Part shown: positions 17,737-25,720 of the stretch, in pieces
Position numbering within the stretch: position 1 is the first letter of the stretch
How the letters are laid out: each line of letters starts with the position of its first letter
NCBI GenBank assembly: GCA_016712535.1
Contig: JADJQW010000002.1
Coordinates: 1,302,001-1,366,000 of the forward strand
DNA length: 64,000 nt
Origin: Flavobacteriales bacterium
Lineage (GTDB): Bacteria; Bacteroidota; Bacteroidia; Flavobacteriales_F; PHOS-HE28
Direction: 5' to 3'
Notes under the pieces: model-generated
What the model saw: only the letters and a program-made list of their open reading frames with translations
Told to the model about the DNA's origin: nothing
Databases searched by the model: none
Made by a program: the position numbers and the translations under genes

Positions 17737-18564
17737 ATGGAACCACGCTTCAATCGCAACAGGATCATCGTGGCTGTGGGCGCACCGTTCGCGGTGGCAG
17801 CTATTGGGGTGCTGGCGCACGCCGCCTGGGGCACCGTTGGCCTCGTCGCGCCCATGGCGTTGGCCACGGCCTTCGTCGTGCTGTTGCTGATCGACCTCCG
17901 GCACCACCGCATGCAGGTGTTCAACAAGCAATACGCCGAAGGCCGTAGCGCCTTCCACCAGATCGAAGCCATCATGGGCCTCAATGCGCTGTTGCGGCCG
18001 GAGCTGCCCTTGCCCGCTACCCGTTCGTGGGCAGCGGCACCTGACCTGTTGCGCGAAGTGGCTACGCATTGCCTCACGCGGAACGTGCGCTTGGCGGTGG
18101 AGGCCGGCAGTGGCGTCTCAACGCTGGTGATGGCCTATTGCTTCAAGCGCAAGGGGCTAGGACGCGTGATCGCGCTGGAGCACGATGCCAAGTACGCCGA
18201 ACGCAGCCGGCAACTGCTCTCTGATCACGGCCTCAGCGATTTCGCCACCGTGGTGCACGCGCCCTTGGTGAAGCAGATGATCGATGGCCGTGAATGGCAC
18301 TGGTACGACCTTTCCCGTCTCGCGTTGGATGCGCCGATCGATCTCCTGCTGGTTGATGGTCCGCCGGATACCACGCAGCCCCTGGCACGCTGGCCGGCGA
18401 TGCCCCTGCTGAAGGCGCACCTGGCCGGAGGGGCCACCGTGATCCTCGATGACGGCGACCGGGATGATGAGCGCGAGACCGCGCGCCGCTGGAAAGCCGC
18501 GAATCCGGCCGCCACGCTCGATCACTTGCCGCTGGAGGGGGGCACTTGGGTGCTGCGGCTCTGA
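17737..18564 (+). CDS. Membrane-anchored class I methyltransferase-like protein
   Basis: 275 residues. Residues about 9-55 form two adjacent hydrophobic helices (IIVAVGAPFAVAAIGVLAHA and a following AMALATAFVVLLLIDL), then a soluble Rossmann domain: VRLAVEAGSGVSTLVMAYCF (motif I), GRVIALEHDAKYAERSRQLL (motif II with the acidic residue), IDLLLVDGPP (motif IV) and GGATVILDDGDRDDE. The fold resembles the Methyltransf_24 group. Substrate unknown. It is monocistronic here, divergent from the FkbM gene, and overlaps the convergent GT39-like gene by 43 bases. Confidence 0.75.
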   Translation: MEPRFNRNRIIVAVGAPFAVAAIGVLAHAAWGTVGLVAPMALATAFVVLLLIDLRHHRMQVFNKQYAEGRSAFHQIEAIMGLNALLRPELPLPATRSWAAAPDLLREVATHCLTRNVRLAVEAGSGVSTLVMAYCFKRKGLGRVIALEHDAKYAERSRQLLSDHGLSDFATVVHAPLVKQMIDGREWHWYDLSRLALDAPIDLLLVDGPPDTTQPLARWPAMPLLKAHLAGGATVILDDGDRDDERETARRWKAANPAATLDHLPLEGGTWVLRL

Positions 18565-20048
18565 TCCGGCTTCGCCGTGCCGGCACCGCGCAGCGCGCGC
18601 ATCCGTAAAAAGGCCTCCAGCACCAGGCAGGCAGATAGCATCAGCACGAAAGGGAATTGCAGCGCGAGGTAACGCCATTCGCACATGCGGAGGCCGATCG
18701 GGAAGATGAGCGTGAGATAGAGCGCCGTTGATGGGATCAGCACACGGAGCAGCGTCCGCTCCTTGCGCCATTGCCATGCGAGCACCGGCAGGGCAAGCCA
18801 GAAAAGGCCGTACACGGTGATGAAGAGGGCCGTTTGCAGGATTTTGAAGAGCTTCAGCCCGAGCGGAAGCTCTGCGAAGGGCTGTAGGATCATCGATTCG
18901 GTGCCATGCTGCCCCATGAGGTTCCTGAACATGCGCAGGCGGCTCATCACATGATATTGGAAAGGAGCCTTTTCGCGGTACAGCGCGGCGAAGCGATCGA
19001 ACCGCGCGTTCACTTCTTCAACGGCCCGAAGCGAATCCTCAGGCGTGAGCGCACCGCTCTCGATTACGCGCACGCGTTCACCGAACCAGATCAGGCTATC
19101 GCGGTCGTACCCTTCTACATACGCATAGGGCGGAGGTTCCTTGGCATCACGGCCCTCATTGTCCAGCGCGGCCCCTCCTTTCCATATGCCGAACCATCGG
19201 ATGTCTGCGCTCGGATTCCACCAGATGTAGTCGCCGCCATAGCACTGAATGAATTGCATGGCATGGCCGCGGACCTCCCGCATGAAGTAGTCGGGCTGAT
19301 AGCCTTGGTTGGTGAGCGGGCGGAAGCGGTGGTTGACCTGCCAATTGCGGATAGTCCATACGGAATCGAGAACCAGGAACGGCAAAAGCACCAGCACTGC
19401 CATGCTCCACCGGCGCCGGTCATCCCAATACCGCCAGGTGACATAGGCGGCAGGGACCAGCAGCAGCAAGCTGATCGGGCGCAGGAAGATGAGCCAGGCG
19501 ATCATGAGGCCCGCCAGCAGCAGCAGGTCCTTGCGCTTCTCGGCCACCGCACGGTGCAGCAGCCAGGCATGCAGGATCATGGCCGAGGTGGACAGGCTGT
19601 CTGAAGAGATGACCGAATCGAACCACGCGCTGTATGCGCTCACCAGGAATACGGCATAGACCACCAAGCCTGCCAGGTGACGTCCGGTAAGTCGCCATGC
19701 CAGCAGGGCGAGGATGTAGGTCGTGATCCCGGAGAGCAGCCACTGCATGGCCACCATCGCTTGCCGGCTGGCCGTTGGGTCAAGGAACTGCCGGAACAGG
19801 AAATAAGGCGCGCCCACACCGGGCATGCGGTAATCGTCCTTGTAGGCGCCATGCTCGATCAGGTGGTCGATCGGGTCGAGGTAGAGCGATGCATCCCCCG
19901 ATTCAACGAAGAGCCAGCCTGCGTGGTCATTGGGTGCCAGTTGGCTCATCGAGAGCACCAGGTACATGGCTCGTGCCGCCAAGGCGATCAGGATGAACGC
20001 AAGGGGCCGCCGTTGGAGCAGATCGGTGCTCTTGGACCAGGACAGCAT
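18522..20048 (-). CDS. GT39/ArnT-like membrane glycosyltransferase
   Basis: 508 residues from ATG at 20048, with about ten to twelve hydrophobic segments. A large extracytoplasmic-type loop with SGDASLYLDPIDHLIEHGAY and DDYRMPGVGAPYFLFRQ lies after the first helix. In GT39/PMT-type GT-C enzymes this loop carries the catalytic acidic residue. A second soluble stretch spans about residues 260-380. Such enzymes use polyprenyl-phosphate sugars, matching the two GtrB-like GT2 genes in this region. An alternative is a generic glycosyltransferase-family-39 protein of unknown acceptor. The 3' end overlaps the opposite gene. Confidence 0.78.
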   Translation of the reverse strand: MLSWSKSTDLLQRRPLAFILIALAARAMYLVLSMSQLAPNDHAGWLFVESGDASLYLDPIDHLIEHGAYKDDYRMPGVGAPYFLFRQFLDPTASRQAMVAMQWLLSGITTYILALLAWRLTGRHLAGLVVYAVFLVSAYSAWFDSVISSDSLSTSAMILHAWLLHRAVAEKRKDLLLLAGLMIAWLIFLRPISLLLLVPAAYVTWRYWDDRRRWSMAVLVLLPFLVLDSVWTIRNWQVNHRFRPLTNQGYQPDYFMREVRGHAMQFIQCYGGDYIWWNPSADIRWFGIWKGGAALDNEGRDAKEPPPYAYVEGYDRDSLIWFGERVRVIESGALTPEDSLRAVEEVNARFDRFAALYREKAPFQYHVMSRLRMFRNLMGQHGTESMILQPFAELPLGLKLFKILQTALFITVYGLFWLALPVLAWQWRKERTLLRVLIPSTALYLTLIFPIGLRMCEWRYLALQFPFVLMLSACLVLEAFLRMRALRGAGTAKPDQSRSTQVPPSSGK

Positions 20049-20079
20049 CGGCAATGGCGGGTGCGGAAGGAAGGGGAGG

Positions 20080-20087
20080 CAAGGTTA
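20080..20087 (-). promoter_or_regulatory. Putative -7 promoter element (TAACCTTG)
   Basis: TAACCTTG on the minus strand, one mismatch from TAnnTTTG, lies 32 bases upstream of the GT39-like start at 20048. A second candidate, TAGATTCG at 20139-20146 on the plus strand, sits 24 bases before the aminotransferase start at 20171. Neither has a clear -33 TTG. Confidence 0.3.
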
Positions 20088-20170
20088 GCTCAAAAGGCCA
20101 TGTCGTGCCATTAGACGAAGCGGGGCGCCTGCCGCTGCTAGATTCGCCGCCACCGACCCCGGCCGCAGGA

Positions 20171-21292
20171 ATGCCTTCGTCCCCCTTGCTCACGAGCGAT
20201 CCGCGCGCTGCCTATCTGGCGCTCCGCCCCGAGATTGATGCGGCCATCCGCGAAGTGCTCGAAGGCCCCGCCTACATCCTTGGGGAGGCCGTGTCGCGTT
20301 TCGAATCCGGTTTCGCCGCATACAATGGAGCCCGCTTCGGCATCGGCGTGAACAATGGCACCGACGCTTTGCATCTCGCGATTCGCGCTCTGGGCCTAGG
20401 CGCTGGCGATGAGGTGATCACCGTTTCGCATACTGCGGTGGCCACCGTCGCGGCGATTGATATGTCCGGTGCCACGCCCGTGCTCGCCGATGTGGACCCG
20501 CGCACGCGCACCATCGACCCGAAGGCCGTTGAAGCGCTCATCACGCCGCGCACCCAGGCCATCATCGCCGTCCACCTTTACGGCCACCCTGCAGACCTGG
20601 GCGCGCTGCAGTCGATCTGCGCGGAGCATGGCCTCCGATTGATCGAGGACTGCGCGCAAGCGCATGCTGCCGAATGGAAGGGCAGGAAGGTCGGCACCTT
20701 CGGGCACGCTGCCGCCTTCAGTTTCTATCCCACCAAGAACCTCGGCGCCATCGGTGATGCTGGCATGGTGCTCACGGACGATGAGCAGGTTGCCGACCGC
20801 CTCCGGCTCTTGCGCCAGTATGGTTGGCGCGCGCCTCAGCACAGCGAGCTGCGTGGTTGGAACAGCCGGCTCGATCCGCTCCAGGCCGCCATCCTCAGCG
20901 TGAAGCTCATGCACCTCGATGCGTGCGCATTACGGCGCAGGCAGCTCGCGCAACGGTACCTCATCCAGCTCGCGGACCAGCCGCTTATCCTGCCCATGGT
21001 GAGCGATGGCTGCGCGCATGCCTATCATCTGTTCGTGGTGGAAGCGGCTGATCAAGCCATGCGCGATTCATTGCGCGCGCATCTTCTTCGCGCGGGCATC
21101 CATGCCGGCGTCCATTACCCGGAGCCGGTCCACGCGCAGCCCGCTTACCTCGGCGTCTCGCGTGGCCCGATGCCGGTGAGCGAGCGCCTTGCACGCACCG
21201 TGCTCTCCTTGCCGCTCTATCCGGAAATGACCGATGCTGATGCTGACCGTGTGGCGAGCTCCGTCCACGATTTCTTTGCTGCGCGCTCATGA
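20171..21292 (+). CDS. DegT/DnrJ/EryC1/StrS sugar aminotransferase
   Basis: 373 residues from ATG at 20171. A PLP-dependent aminotransferase of nucleotide-sugar type: VNNGTDALHLAIRALGLGAGDEVI, PVLADVDPRTRTIDP, IAVHLYGHPADL, LIEDCAQAHAAEWKGRKVG and the PLP-lysine motif SFYPTKNLGAIGDAGMV are all canonical. With the FdtA/QdtA-like gene that follows (ATGA overlap) it fits the FdtB/QdtB role: amination at C3 of dTDP-3-keto-6-deoxyhexose. That pairing is inference from context; the sequence alone does not fix the substrate. First gene of a four-gene coupled operon. Confidence 0.9.
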   Translation: MPSSPLLTSDPRAAYLALRPEIDAAIREVLEGPAYILGEAVSRFESGFAAYNGARFGIGVNNGTDALHLAIRALGLGAGDEVITVSHTAVATVAAIDMSGATPVLADVDPRTRTIDPKAVEALITPRTQAIIAVHLYGHPADLGALQSICAEHGLRLIEDCAQAHAAEWKGRKVGTFGHAAAFSFYPTKNLGAIGDAGMVLTDDEQVADRLRLLRQYGWRAPQHSELRGWNSRLDPLQAAILSVKLMHLDACALRRRQLAQRYLIQLADQPLILPMVSDGCAHAYHLFVVEAADQAMRDSLRAHLLRAGIHAGVHYPEPVHAQPAYLGVSRGPMPVSERLARTVLSLPLYPEMTDADADRVASSVHDFFAARS

Positions 21293-21711
21293 CCGAAGCC
21301 ACCATCGATGACCTGCGCGTGCTGCGCTTCGGCTGCTTCACCAGCGCTGAAGGCACGCTCACCGTATTCCCGGACACAGGCGGATCTGGCCTCGACATGC
21401 CCATCCGCCGCGTGTTCTCTGTGAGCGGCGTGCCCGCAGGCGGGGTGCGCGGCAATCATGCCCACCGCTGGTGCACGCAAGCCGTGGTGTGCCTTCATGG
21501 CAGCGTGTCCATCGCGTTGGACGATGCGGAGCGCAGCACGACGATGAAGCTCGATGCGCCGGGAAGCGGGATCAGCATCCCTCCGGGCATCTGGAACAAG
21601 CTCACCTTCGAGGGCCCCGATACGGTGGTGATCGTGTTCTGCGACAAGCCCTATGACGAAGCCGATTATTTGCGCGACCGTGCCGAGTTCGAAGCCCTGA
21701 AGCGGTCATGA
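21289..21711 (+). CDS. FdtA/QdtA-like cupin, probable dTDP-4-keto-6-deoxyglucose 3,4-ketoisomerase
   Basis: 140 residues, normal for the WxcM-like C-terminal / FdtA family. The cupin signature is PAGGVRGNHAHRWCTQAVVC (His pair of the active site), followed by LHGSVSIALDD and SGISIPPGIWNKLTFEGPDT, the usual PP..W....F.. end of the barrel. Family knowledge: FdtA and QdtA isomerise dTDP-4-keto-6-deoxyglucose to 3-keto products before C3 transamination. The start overlaps the aminotransferase stop and its stop overlaps the methyltransferase start. The stereochemistry (Fuc3N or Qui3N) cannot be told. Confidence 0.88.
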   Translation: MTEATIDDLRVLRFGCFTSAEGTLTVFPDTGGSGLDMPIRRVFSVSGVPAGGVRGNHAHRWCTQAVVCLHGSVSIALDDAERSTTMKLDAPGSGISIPPGIWNKLTFEGPDTVVIVFCDKPYDEADYLRDRAEFEALKRS

Positions 21712-22445
21712 GCATGACCGATGCGGAAGTGGCACGCATGGATGAGCTCGAGGGCTCGCTCTGGTGGTACCGTGGGCTGCGCGCACTGATCACCTGGGCG
21801 TTGAACAGCCACGCCCCCAAGGCCGTTGACATCCTTGATGCAGGATGCGGAACGGGCGGCATGCTCAAGGCCATCGGTGATGCCCGGCGCGGGGCGCGCC
21901 TGCACGGCATCGACCTTTCAGAAGCCTCTTGTGCTTTCACGCGCCGCAAGACCGGTGCGCAAGTCGTGCAAGGCTCCATCGACGCATTGCCTTTCGCCGA
22001 AGCCTCCTGCGATGCGCTGGTGAGCCTCGATGTGCTCGGCTATCCCATGGACCGCGAGGCCGCTTTGCGGGGCTTCCATAGGGTGCTCCGTCCGGGAGGA
22101 ATCCTGGTGCTCAACCTGGCCGCTTACCAGTGGATGCTGAGCTACCATGATGTGGCGGTGGGGCAGGTGAAGCGCTTCAACCGGAGCGAGGCCAGCGCCA
22201 TGCTCCGTGAGGCGGGCTTTGAGGTGCTGCGCACCACCTACTGGAACACCCTGCTATTCCCGTTGATGGCCCTTCGGCGCAAGCTGTGGCCATCGCCCGA
22301 AGCCAGCGACGTCGCTCCCTTCCATCCGATCGTGGATAAGGCCTTCGGGGGATGCTTGGCACTGGAGCGTCGGCTCATTTCCTTCGGGGCGGCGCTGCCC
22401 TTCGGTGGTTCTGTGCTCTTGGTGGCCCGGCGCCCGCACCCATGA
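21708..22445 (+). CDS. Class I SAM-dependent methyltransferase
   Basis: 245 residues. MDELEGSLWWYRGLRALITW at the N-terminus is a feature of methyltransferases paired with polyprenyl-phosphate GT2 enzymes (often written HWWf.gRR). Motif I is VDILDAGCGTGGMLKAIGDA, then ARLHGIDLSEASCAF and FHRVLRPGGILVLNLAAY. It could methylate the amino sugar made by the two preceding genes, or the lipid-linked product of the following GT2; neither is shown by sequence. ATGA overlaps exist on both sides. Confidence 0.85.
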   Translation: MSMTDAEVARMDELEGSLWWYRGLRALITWALNSHAPKAVDILDAGCGTGGMLKAIGDARRGARLHGIDLSEASCAFTRRKTGAQVVQGSIDALPFAEASCDALVSLDVLGYPMDREAALRGFHRVLRPGGILVLNLAAYQWMLSYHDVAVGQVKRFNRSEASAMLREAGFEVLRTTYWNTLLFPLMALRRKLWPSPEASDVAPFHPIVDKAFGGCLALERRLISFGAALPFGGSVLLVARRPHP

Positions 22446-23377
22446 TCTCCCTCTCCATCGTCATCCCCGTTTACAACGGGGCCACCAGCATCGAGCGCTT
22501 GGTGCATGAGCTCGCCGGCCTCCGCATCGATGGCGGGGTCGAAGTGGTGCTGGTGAATGATTGCAGCCCCGATCAGAGCTGGGAGGCGATCCGGCGCCTT
22601 TGCCTGGAAGCGCCCATGCCCATCATCGCCATCGACCTGGCGCGGAATTTCGGCGAGCACAACGCCGTGATGGCAGGCTATGCCGCCGCGAACGGACAGT
22701 ACATCATCAACATCGACGACGATTTCCAGAACCCGCCCTCGGAGGTGAAGCGCCTATTCGAGCACCATTTGCTCCATGCCGAGCTCGATGTGGTGTACAC
22801 GTATTACGAGCGCAAGCAGCATTCGCTCTTCCGCAACCTGGGCAGCCGCTTCAACGATGCCGTGGCCAACGTTCTGCTCGACAAGCCCAAGGACCTCTAC
22901 CTGTCGAGCTTCCGCTGCATCAACCGCTTCCTGCGCGACCGCGTGCTGGAATACGGTGGACCTTACCCGTACATCGATGGGATCATCCTGGAGAACACCC
23001 AGCGCATCGGCCAGCTCAAGGTGCTGCACGCCCCCCGCGCTGAAGGGAGCAGCGGCTACACGCTGCGAAAGCTCGTGCGGCTCTGGTTGATCATGTTCAT
23101 CAACTTCTCGGTGATGCCGCTTCGGGTGAGCAGCGTGATCGGCATCGTGGTGAGCCTGGTTGGATTCATCATGGCCATCACCGCCTTCATCGAGAGCCTG
23201 CTCACCGATACGCCCCAGGGCTGGGCCTCCATCATGGCCGCCGTCGTGGTCTTCTCCGGCATCCAACTGCTCATGCTGGGCCTCATCGGTGAATACCTCG
23301 GGCGCCTCTTCCTTATGCACAAAGGCAAGCCCATGTACACCGTTCGCGAGAAGCGTGAGGCCGCTCCCGGTGCTTGA
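22442..23377 (+). CDS. GT2 glycosyltransferase with C-terminal membrane helices (GtrB/ArnC-like)
   Basis: 311 residues from ATG at 22442 (overlapping the previous stop). GT-A motifs: SIVIPVYNGATSIERLVHEL, VVLVNDCSPDQSWEAI, IDLARNFGEHNAVMAGYAAA and IINIDDDFQNPP (DDD metal site). Two C-terminal hydrophobic segments start near VIGIVVSLVGFIMAITAFIE and VVVFSGIQLLMLGLIGEYLG. This is the polyprenyl-phosphate sugar synthase type. As last gene of the DegT-FdtA-methyltransferase operon it probably moves the modified amino sugar onto the lipid carrier (inference). Confidence 0.9.
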   Translation: MISLSIVIPVYNGATSIERLVHELAGLRIDGGVEVVLVNDCSPDQSWEAIRRLCLEAPMPIIAIDLARNFGEHNAVMAGYAAANGQYIINIDDDFQNPPSEVKRLFEHHLLHAELDVVYTYYERKQHSLFRNLGSRFNDAVANVLLDKPKDLYLSSFRCINRFLRDRVLEYGGPYPYIDGIILENTQRIGQLKVLHAPRAEGSSGYTLRKLVRLWLIMFINFSVMPLRVSSVIGIVVSLVGFIMAITAFIESLLTDTPQGWASIMAAVVVFSGIQLLMLGLIGEYLGRLFLMHKGKPMYTVREKREAAPGA

Positions 23378-23412
23378 GCCTCGGTTCAGCGGAGACCCAT
23401 GGACGACCTGTC

Positions 23413-23997
23413 ATGAAGCTGGTACTCTGCACCGGGAATGCTGGCAAGGTGGACGAGCTCAGGCTGCTGTTGCCGAAGGGCATCGACGTGATCTCCTTGA
23501 CGGATGCCGACCTTCCCCTCGACCTTCCCGAGACAGGCGATACGCTGGAGGCGAACGCGCTGCAAAAGGCCCGCTTCGCGCACGAACGCACGGGCCTTCC
23601 CTGTCTCGCCGATGATACCGGCCTTGAAGTGATGGCTCTGGATGGCGCGCCCGGCGTGCTTTCCGCGCGCTATGCCGGGCCTTCGAAGGATCCCGTGGCC
23701 AACATGCGCAAGCTGCTTGATGAATTGCGCGGAGCTGCGGATCGATCGGCCCGGTTCCGAACGGTGATCGCTTTCGTGGCGACTAATCAGGAGCGCAGTT
23801 TCGAGGGCGTGGTCCATGGGACGATCATCGAAGCGCCGCGCGGCGCGGGTGGCTTCGGATACGATCCCATCTTCAAGCCGGAGCAGCACGCGCGCACCTT
23901 CGCTGAGATGGATATTCAGGAGAAGAACGCGTTGAGCCACCGCGCCCGGGCCATGCGCGCGGCGACGGATTTCCTCCGCACTCAGCCTTTGCGCTGA
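23413..23997 (+). CDS. rdgB: XTP/dITP diphosphatase (RdgB/HAM1)
   Basis: 194 residues from ATG at 23413. Removes non-canonical purine nucleotides (XTP, dITP) by hydrolysis to monophosphates. Conserved blocks: LVLCTGNAGKVDEL (the T.N..K motif), ETGDTLEANALQKARFA, LPCLADDTGLEVMALDGAPG, SARYAG, GGFGYDPIFKPEQHARTFAEM and KNALSHRARAM. Length is standard. The 3' end overlaps the convergent ddl gene by 16 bases. It follows the GT2 gene by 35 bases and may be read from the same transcript. Confidence 0.96.
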   Translation: MKLVLCTGNAGKVDELRLLLPKGIDVISLTDADLPLDLPETGDTLEANALQKARFAHERTGLPCLADDTGLEVMALDGAPGVLSARYAGPSKDPVANMRKLLDELRGAADRSARFRTVIAFVATNQERSFEGVVHGTIIEAPRGAGGFGYDPIFKPEQHARTFAEMDIQEKNALSHRARAMRAATDFLRTQPLR

Positions 23998-24968
23998 AGC
24001 ATCTGCTCCACCAGGCCGTTCACCGCAGCCGCCACTCCGATGCCTGATACCTCGAGCATCTTCGGGAAGATGCTGGCTCCGCTGAAGCCCGGCGTGGCGT
24101 TCACTTCGATGGTCACCAGGCGATCGCCGGTCCAGATGTGGTCCACGCGCACCATGCCACGGCACTCGAGCAGCGTGTAGATCGCGGCTGAACGCTCCTG
24201 CACCAAGCGCGTCACATCTTCAGGCAGCGGCGCGGGCACCAGCTCCTGCGTGTCGCTCGCGTGGTACTTGGCGTCGTAGTCGAAGAACTCCTTCGAATGC
24301 ACGATCTCGCATACGGGCAGCGCGCGAGCCGATCCGCCCAGGTCGATCACGCCGCAGGTGAGCTCGCGGCCGGTGACTCCCGCCTCGGCCATCACCGTGG
24401 CGCATTCGGCGAACGCCTTGTCGAGCGCTGCCTGCACATCGGCTGCCGACTTCACTTTGCTGATGCCGAGGCTGCTGCCGCTTCGGTCGGGCTTCACGAA
24501 GCAGGGGAACCCGATGCTGGCGACGCGTGCGTGCAGGTCGGGCATGCGCGGCATGAGCAGGGCCGAAGGGGCAACATCGAAGCCGAGCTGCCGCAGGAGC
24601 GCGGTTGTTCCGTGCTTGCTCATGGTGAGGGCCATGCACAGCACGCCACCGGTCTGATATGGCACGCCAACCAGGTCCAGGTATCCCTGCAGCAGCCCAT
24701 CCTCTCCGGGGCTTCCGTGGATCGCGATCATCGCGCCGGCGAAGCGCTCGGGACCATGGCCTCGATCAACGGAGAAGGCACCGCGGTCGAATGCGACCGG
24801 GGCTTCCTCGGGCGATTCGCAGCTCCAGCCGGTGCGTGAGATGCTCACGAAGAGCGGGTCGAAGCGCGCACGATCGATGGCGGCCATCATGCGGGCCGCG
24901 CTCTGCATGCTGATGACCGATTCACCGGTGTATCCGCCGCGAACCACGGCGATCAGAGGAAGTGGCAT
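23982..24968 (-). CDS. ddl: D-alanine--D-alanine ligase
   Basis: 328 residues from ATG at 24968. ATP-grasp enzyme joining two D-Ala for peptidoglycan. The N-terminal domain begins LIAVVRGGYTGESVISMQSA, IAIHGSPGEDGLLQGYLDLVGVPY carries the HG..GEDG motif, CFVKPDRSGSSLGISKVKS is the central ATP-binding element, and LVTIEVNATPGFSGASIFPK contains the metal-binding EVN. Length is slightly short but complete. A start at 25001 would add 11 residues; the chosen ATG places the family N-terminus correctly. Monocistronic, convergent with rdgB. Confidence 0.94.
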   Translation of the reverse strand: MPLPLIAVVRGGYTGESVISMQSAARMMAAIDRARFDPLFVSISRTGWSCESPEEAPVAFDRGAFSVDRGHGPERFAGAMIAIHGSPGEDGLLQGYLDLVGVPYQTGGVLCMALTMSKHGTTALLRQLGFDVAPSALLMPRMPDLHARVASIGFPCFVKPDRSGSSLGISKVKSAADVQAALDKAFAECATVMAEAGVTGRELTCGVIDLGGSARALPVCEIVHSKEFFDYDAKYHASDTQELVPAPLPEDVTRLVQERSAAIYTLLECRGMVRVDHIWTGDRLVTIEVNATPGFSGASIFPKMLEVSGIGVAAAVNGLVEQMLQRKG

Positions 24969-25087
24969 GTGCTGGTGTGTGCGCGAAGATGGAACGGGCA
25001 TGACCCGCCCGGATTGCGGTTACGGGATGATTCGCGCACCTCTGATCGTGGATGGCGTGCGCGATCTTCGCCCGCCCCGCTTTCTCC

Positions 25088-25705
25088 ATGGCCGCTTTCC
25101 GCCCGCTCGTCCTGATGATCGCTTGTGCAGCCGCCGCCGCGGTGCACGGCCAGGCCATCGCGCGCAAGCAGCTCTTCACTTCGATCGGCGGGGGTGCTGG
25201 GCTGCTCACTATCCACGAGGCGGCCGACAGTGTTTCGGCGAATGCCGTCCTCAGTGGTGCCGTCGCCTTCCGCGTGCAGTACGCGTTCACCAAGCGGTTC
25301 TCCTTGGGCGTTCACTACGACCGCATCGGCTCCGACCGCATCGGCAAGGCCATCGACCAGGTCCGCTTCAGCACCTTCGCGATCAGCGGTGCCTACCGGC
25401 CGTGGATCGGCGGGCGCGCATTCGTCGAGGTGCACGGCGCGATCGGCACCGCGGCGCTCTCGTTGGAGCTCAATGCGATCTCGCTTCCGGTGGTGGGCCG
25501 CAGCGCGTGCAATTCCATCGGCGCGCGATACGTGCATCTGCTGTCCAATACGGTGTGCGGCTTCGTCGGCCTCGAGGCCACGGGCGGGACGCGGATCGCT
25601 GTGCAGCGCTATGACGGCATGCCCTTCATGGATGCCGACGGCAGGACCGGCGGACTGGATTGGAGCAGTCAGCGCGCGGTGGTTGGAATCGCGGTGCGGT
25701 TCTGA
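25088..25705 (+). CDS. Predicted outer-membrane beta-barrel protein
   Basis: 205 residues from ATG at 25088. Signal peptide MAAFRPLVLMIACAAAAAVHGQ; then alternating-hydrophobic strands (LSGAVAFRVQYAFTKRFSLG, FSTFAISGAYRPWIGGRAFV, AVVGIAVRF at the extreme C-terminus). Ending in Phe after a strand is usual for outer-membrane barrels, and the size suits an eight-stranded one. No specific family recognised. It is divergent from ddl with a 119-base GC-rich gap in which I saw no good promoter, and convergent with ftcD (15 bases apart). Confidence 0.7.
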   Translation: MAAFRPLVLMIACAAAAAVHGQAIARKQLFTSIGGGAGLLTIHEAADSVSANAVLSGAVAFRVQYAFTKRFSLGVHYDRIGSDRIGKAIDQVRFSTFAISGAYRPWIGGRAFVEVHGAIGTAALSLELNAISLPVVGRSACNSIGARYVHLLSNTVCGFVGLEATGGTRIAVQRYDGMPFMDADGRTGGLDWSSQRAVVGIAVRF

Positions 25706-25720
25706 GAACAGCAGTTCTTC

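Noticed and set aside
20171..23377. Interpretation of the operon as a complete UDP-linked legionaminic or bacillosamine pathway
   Set aside because: No 4,6-dehydratase, NeuB-like synthase or N-acetyltransferase in the window; the FdtA/QdtA-like cupin points to a dTDP-sugar route instead.
25705..25720. Possible terminator AGAAC-AGCA-GTTCT between the barrel gene and ftcD
   Set aside because: Only a 5-bp stem with a weak TTCC tail; below what I would call a terminator.
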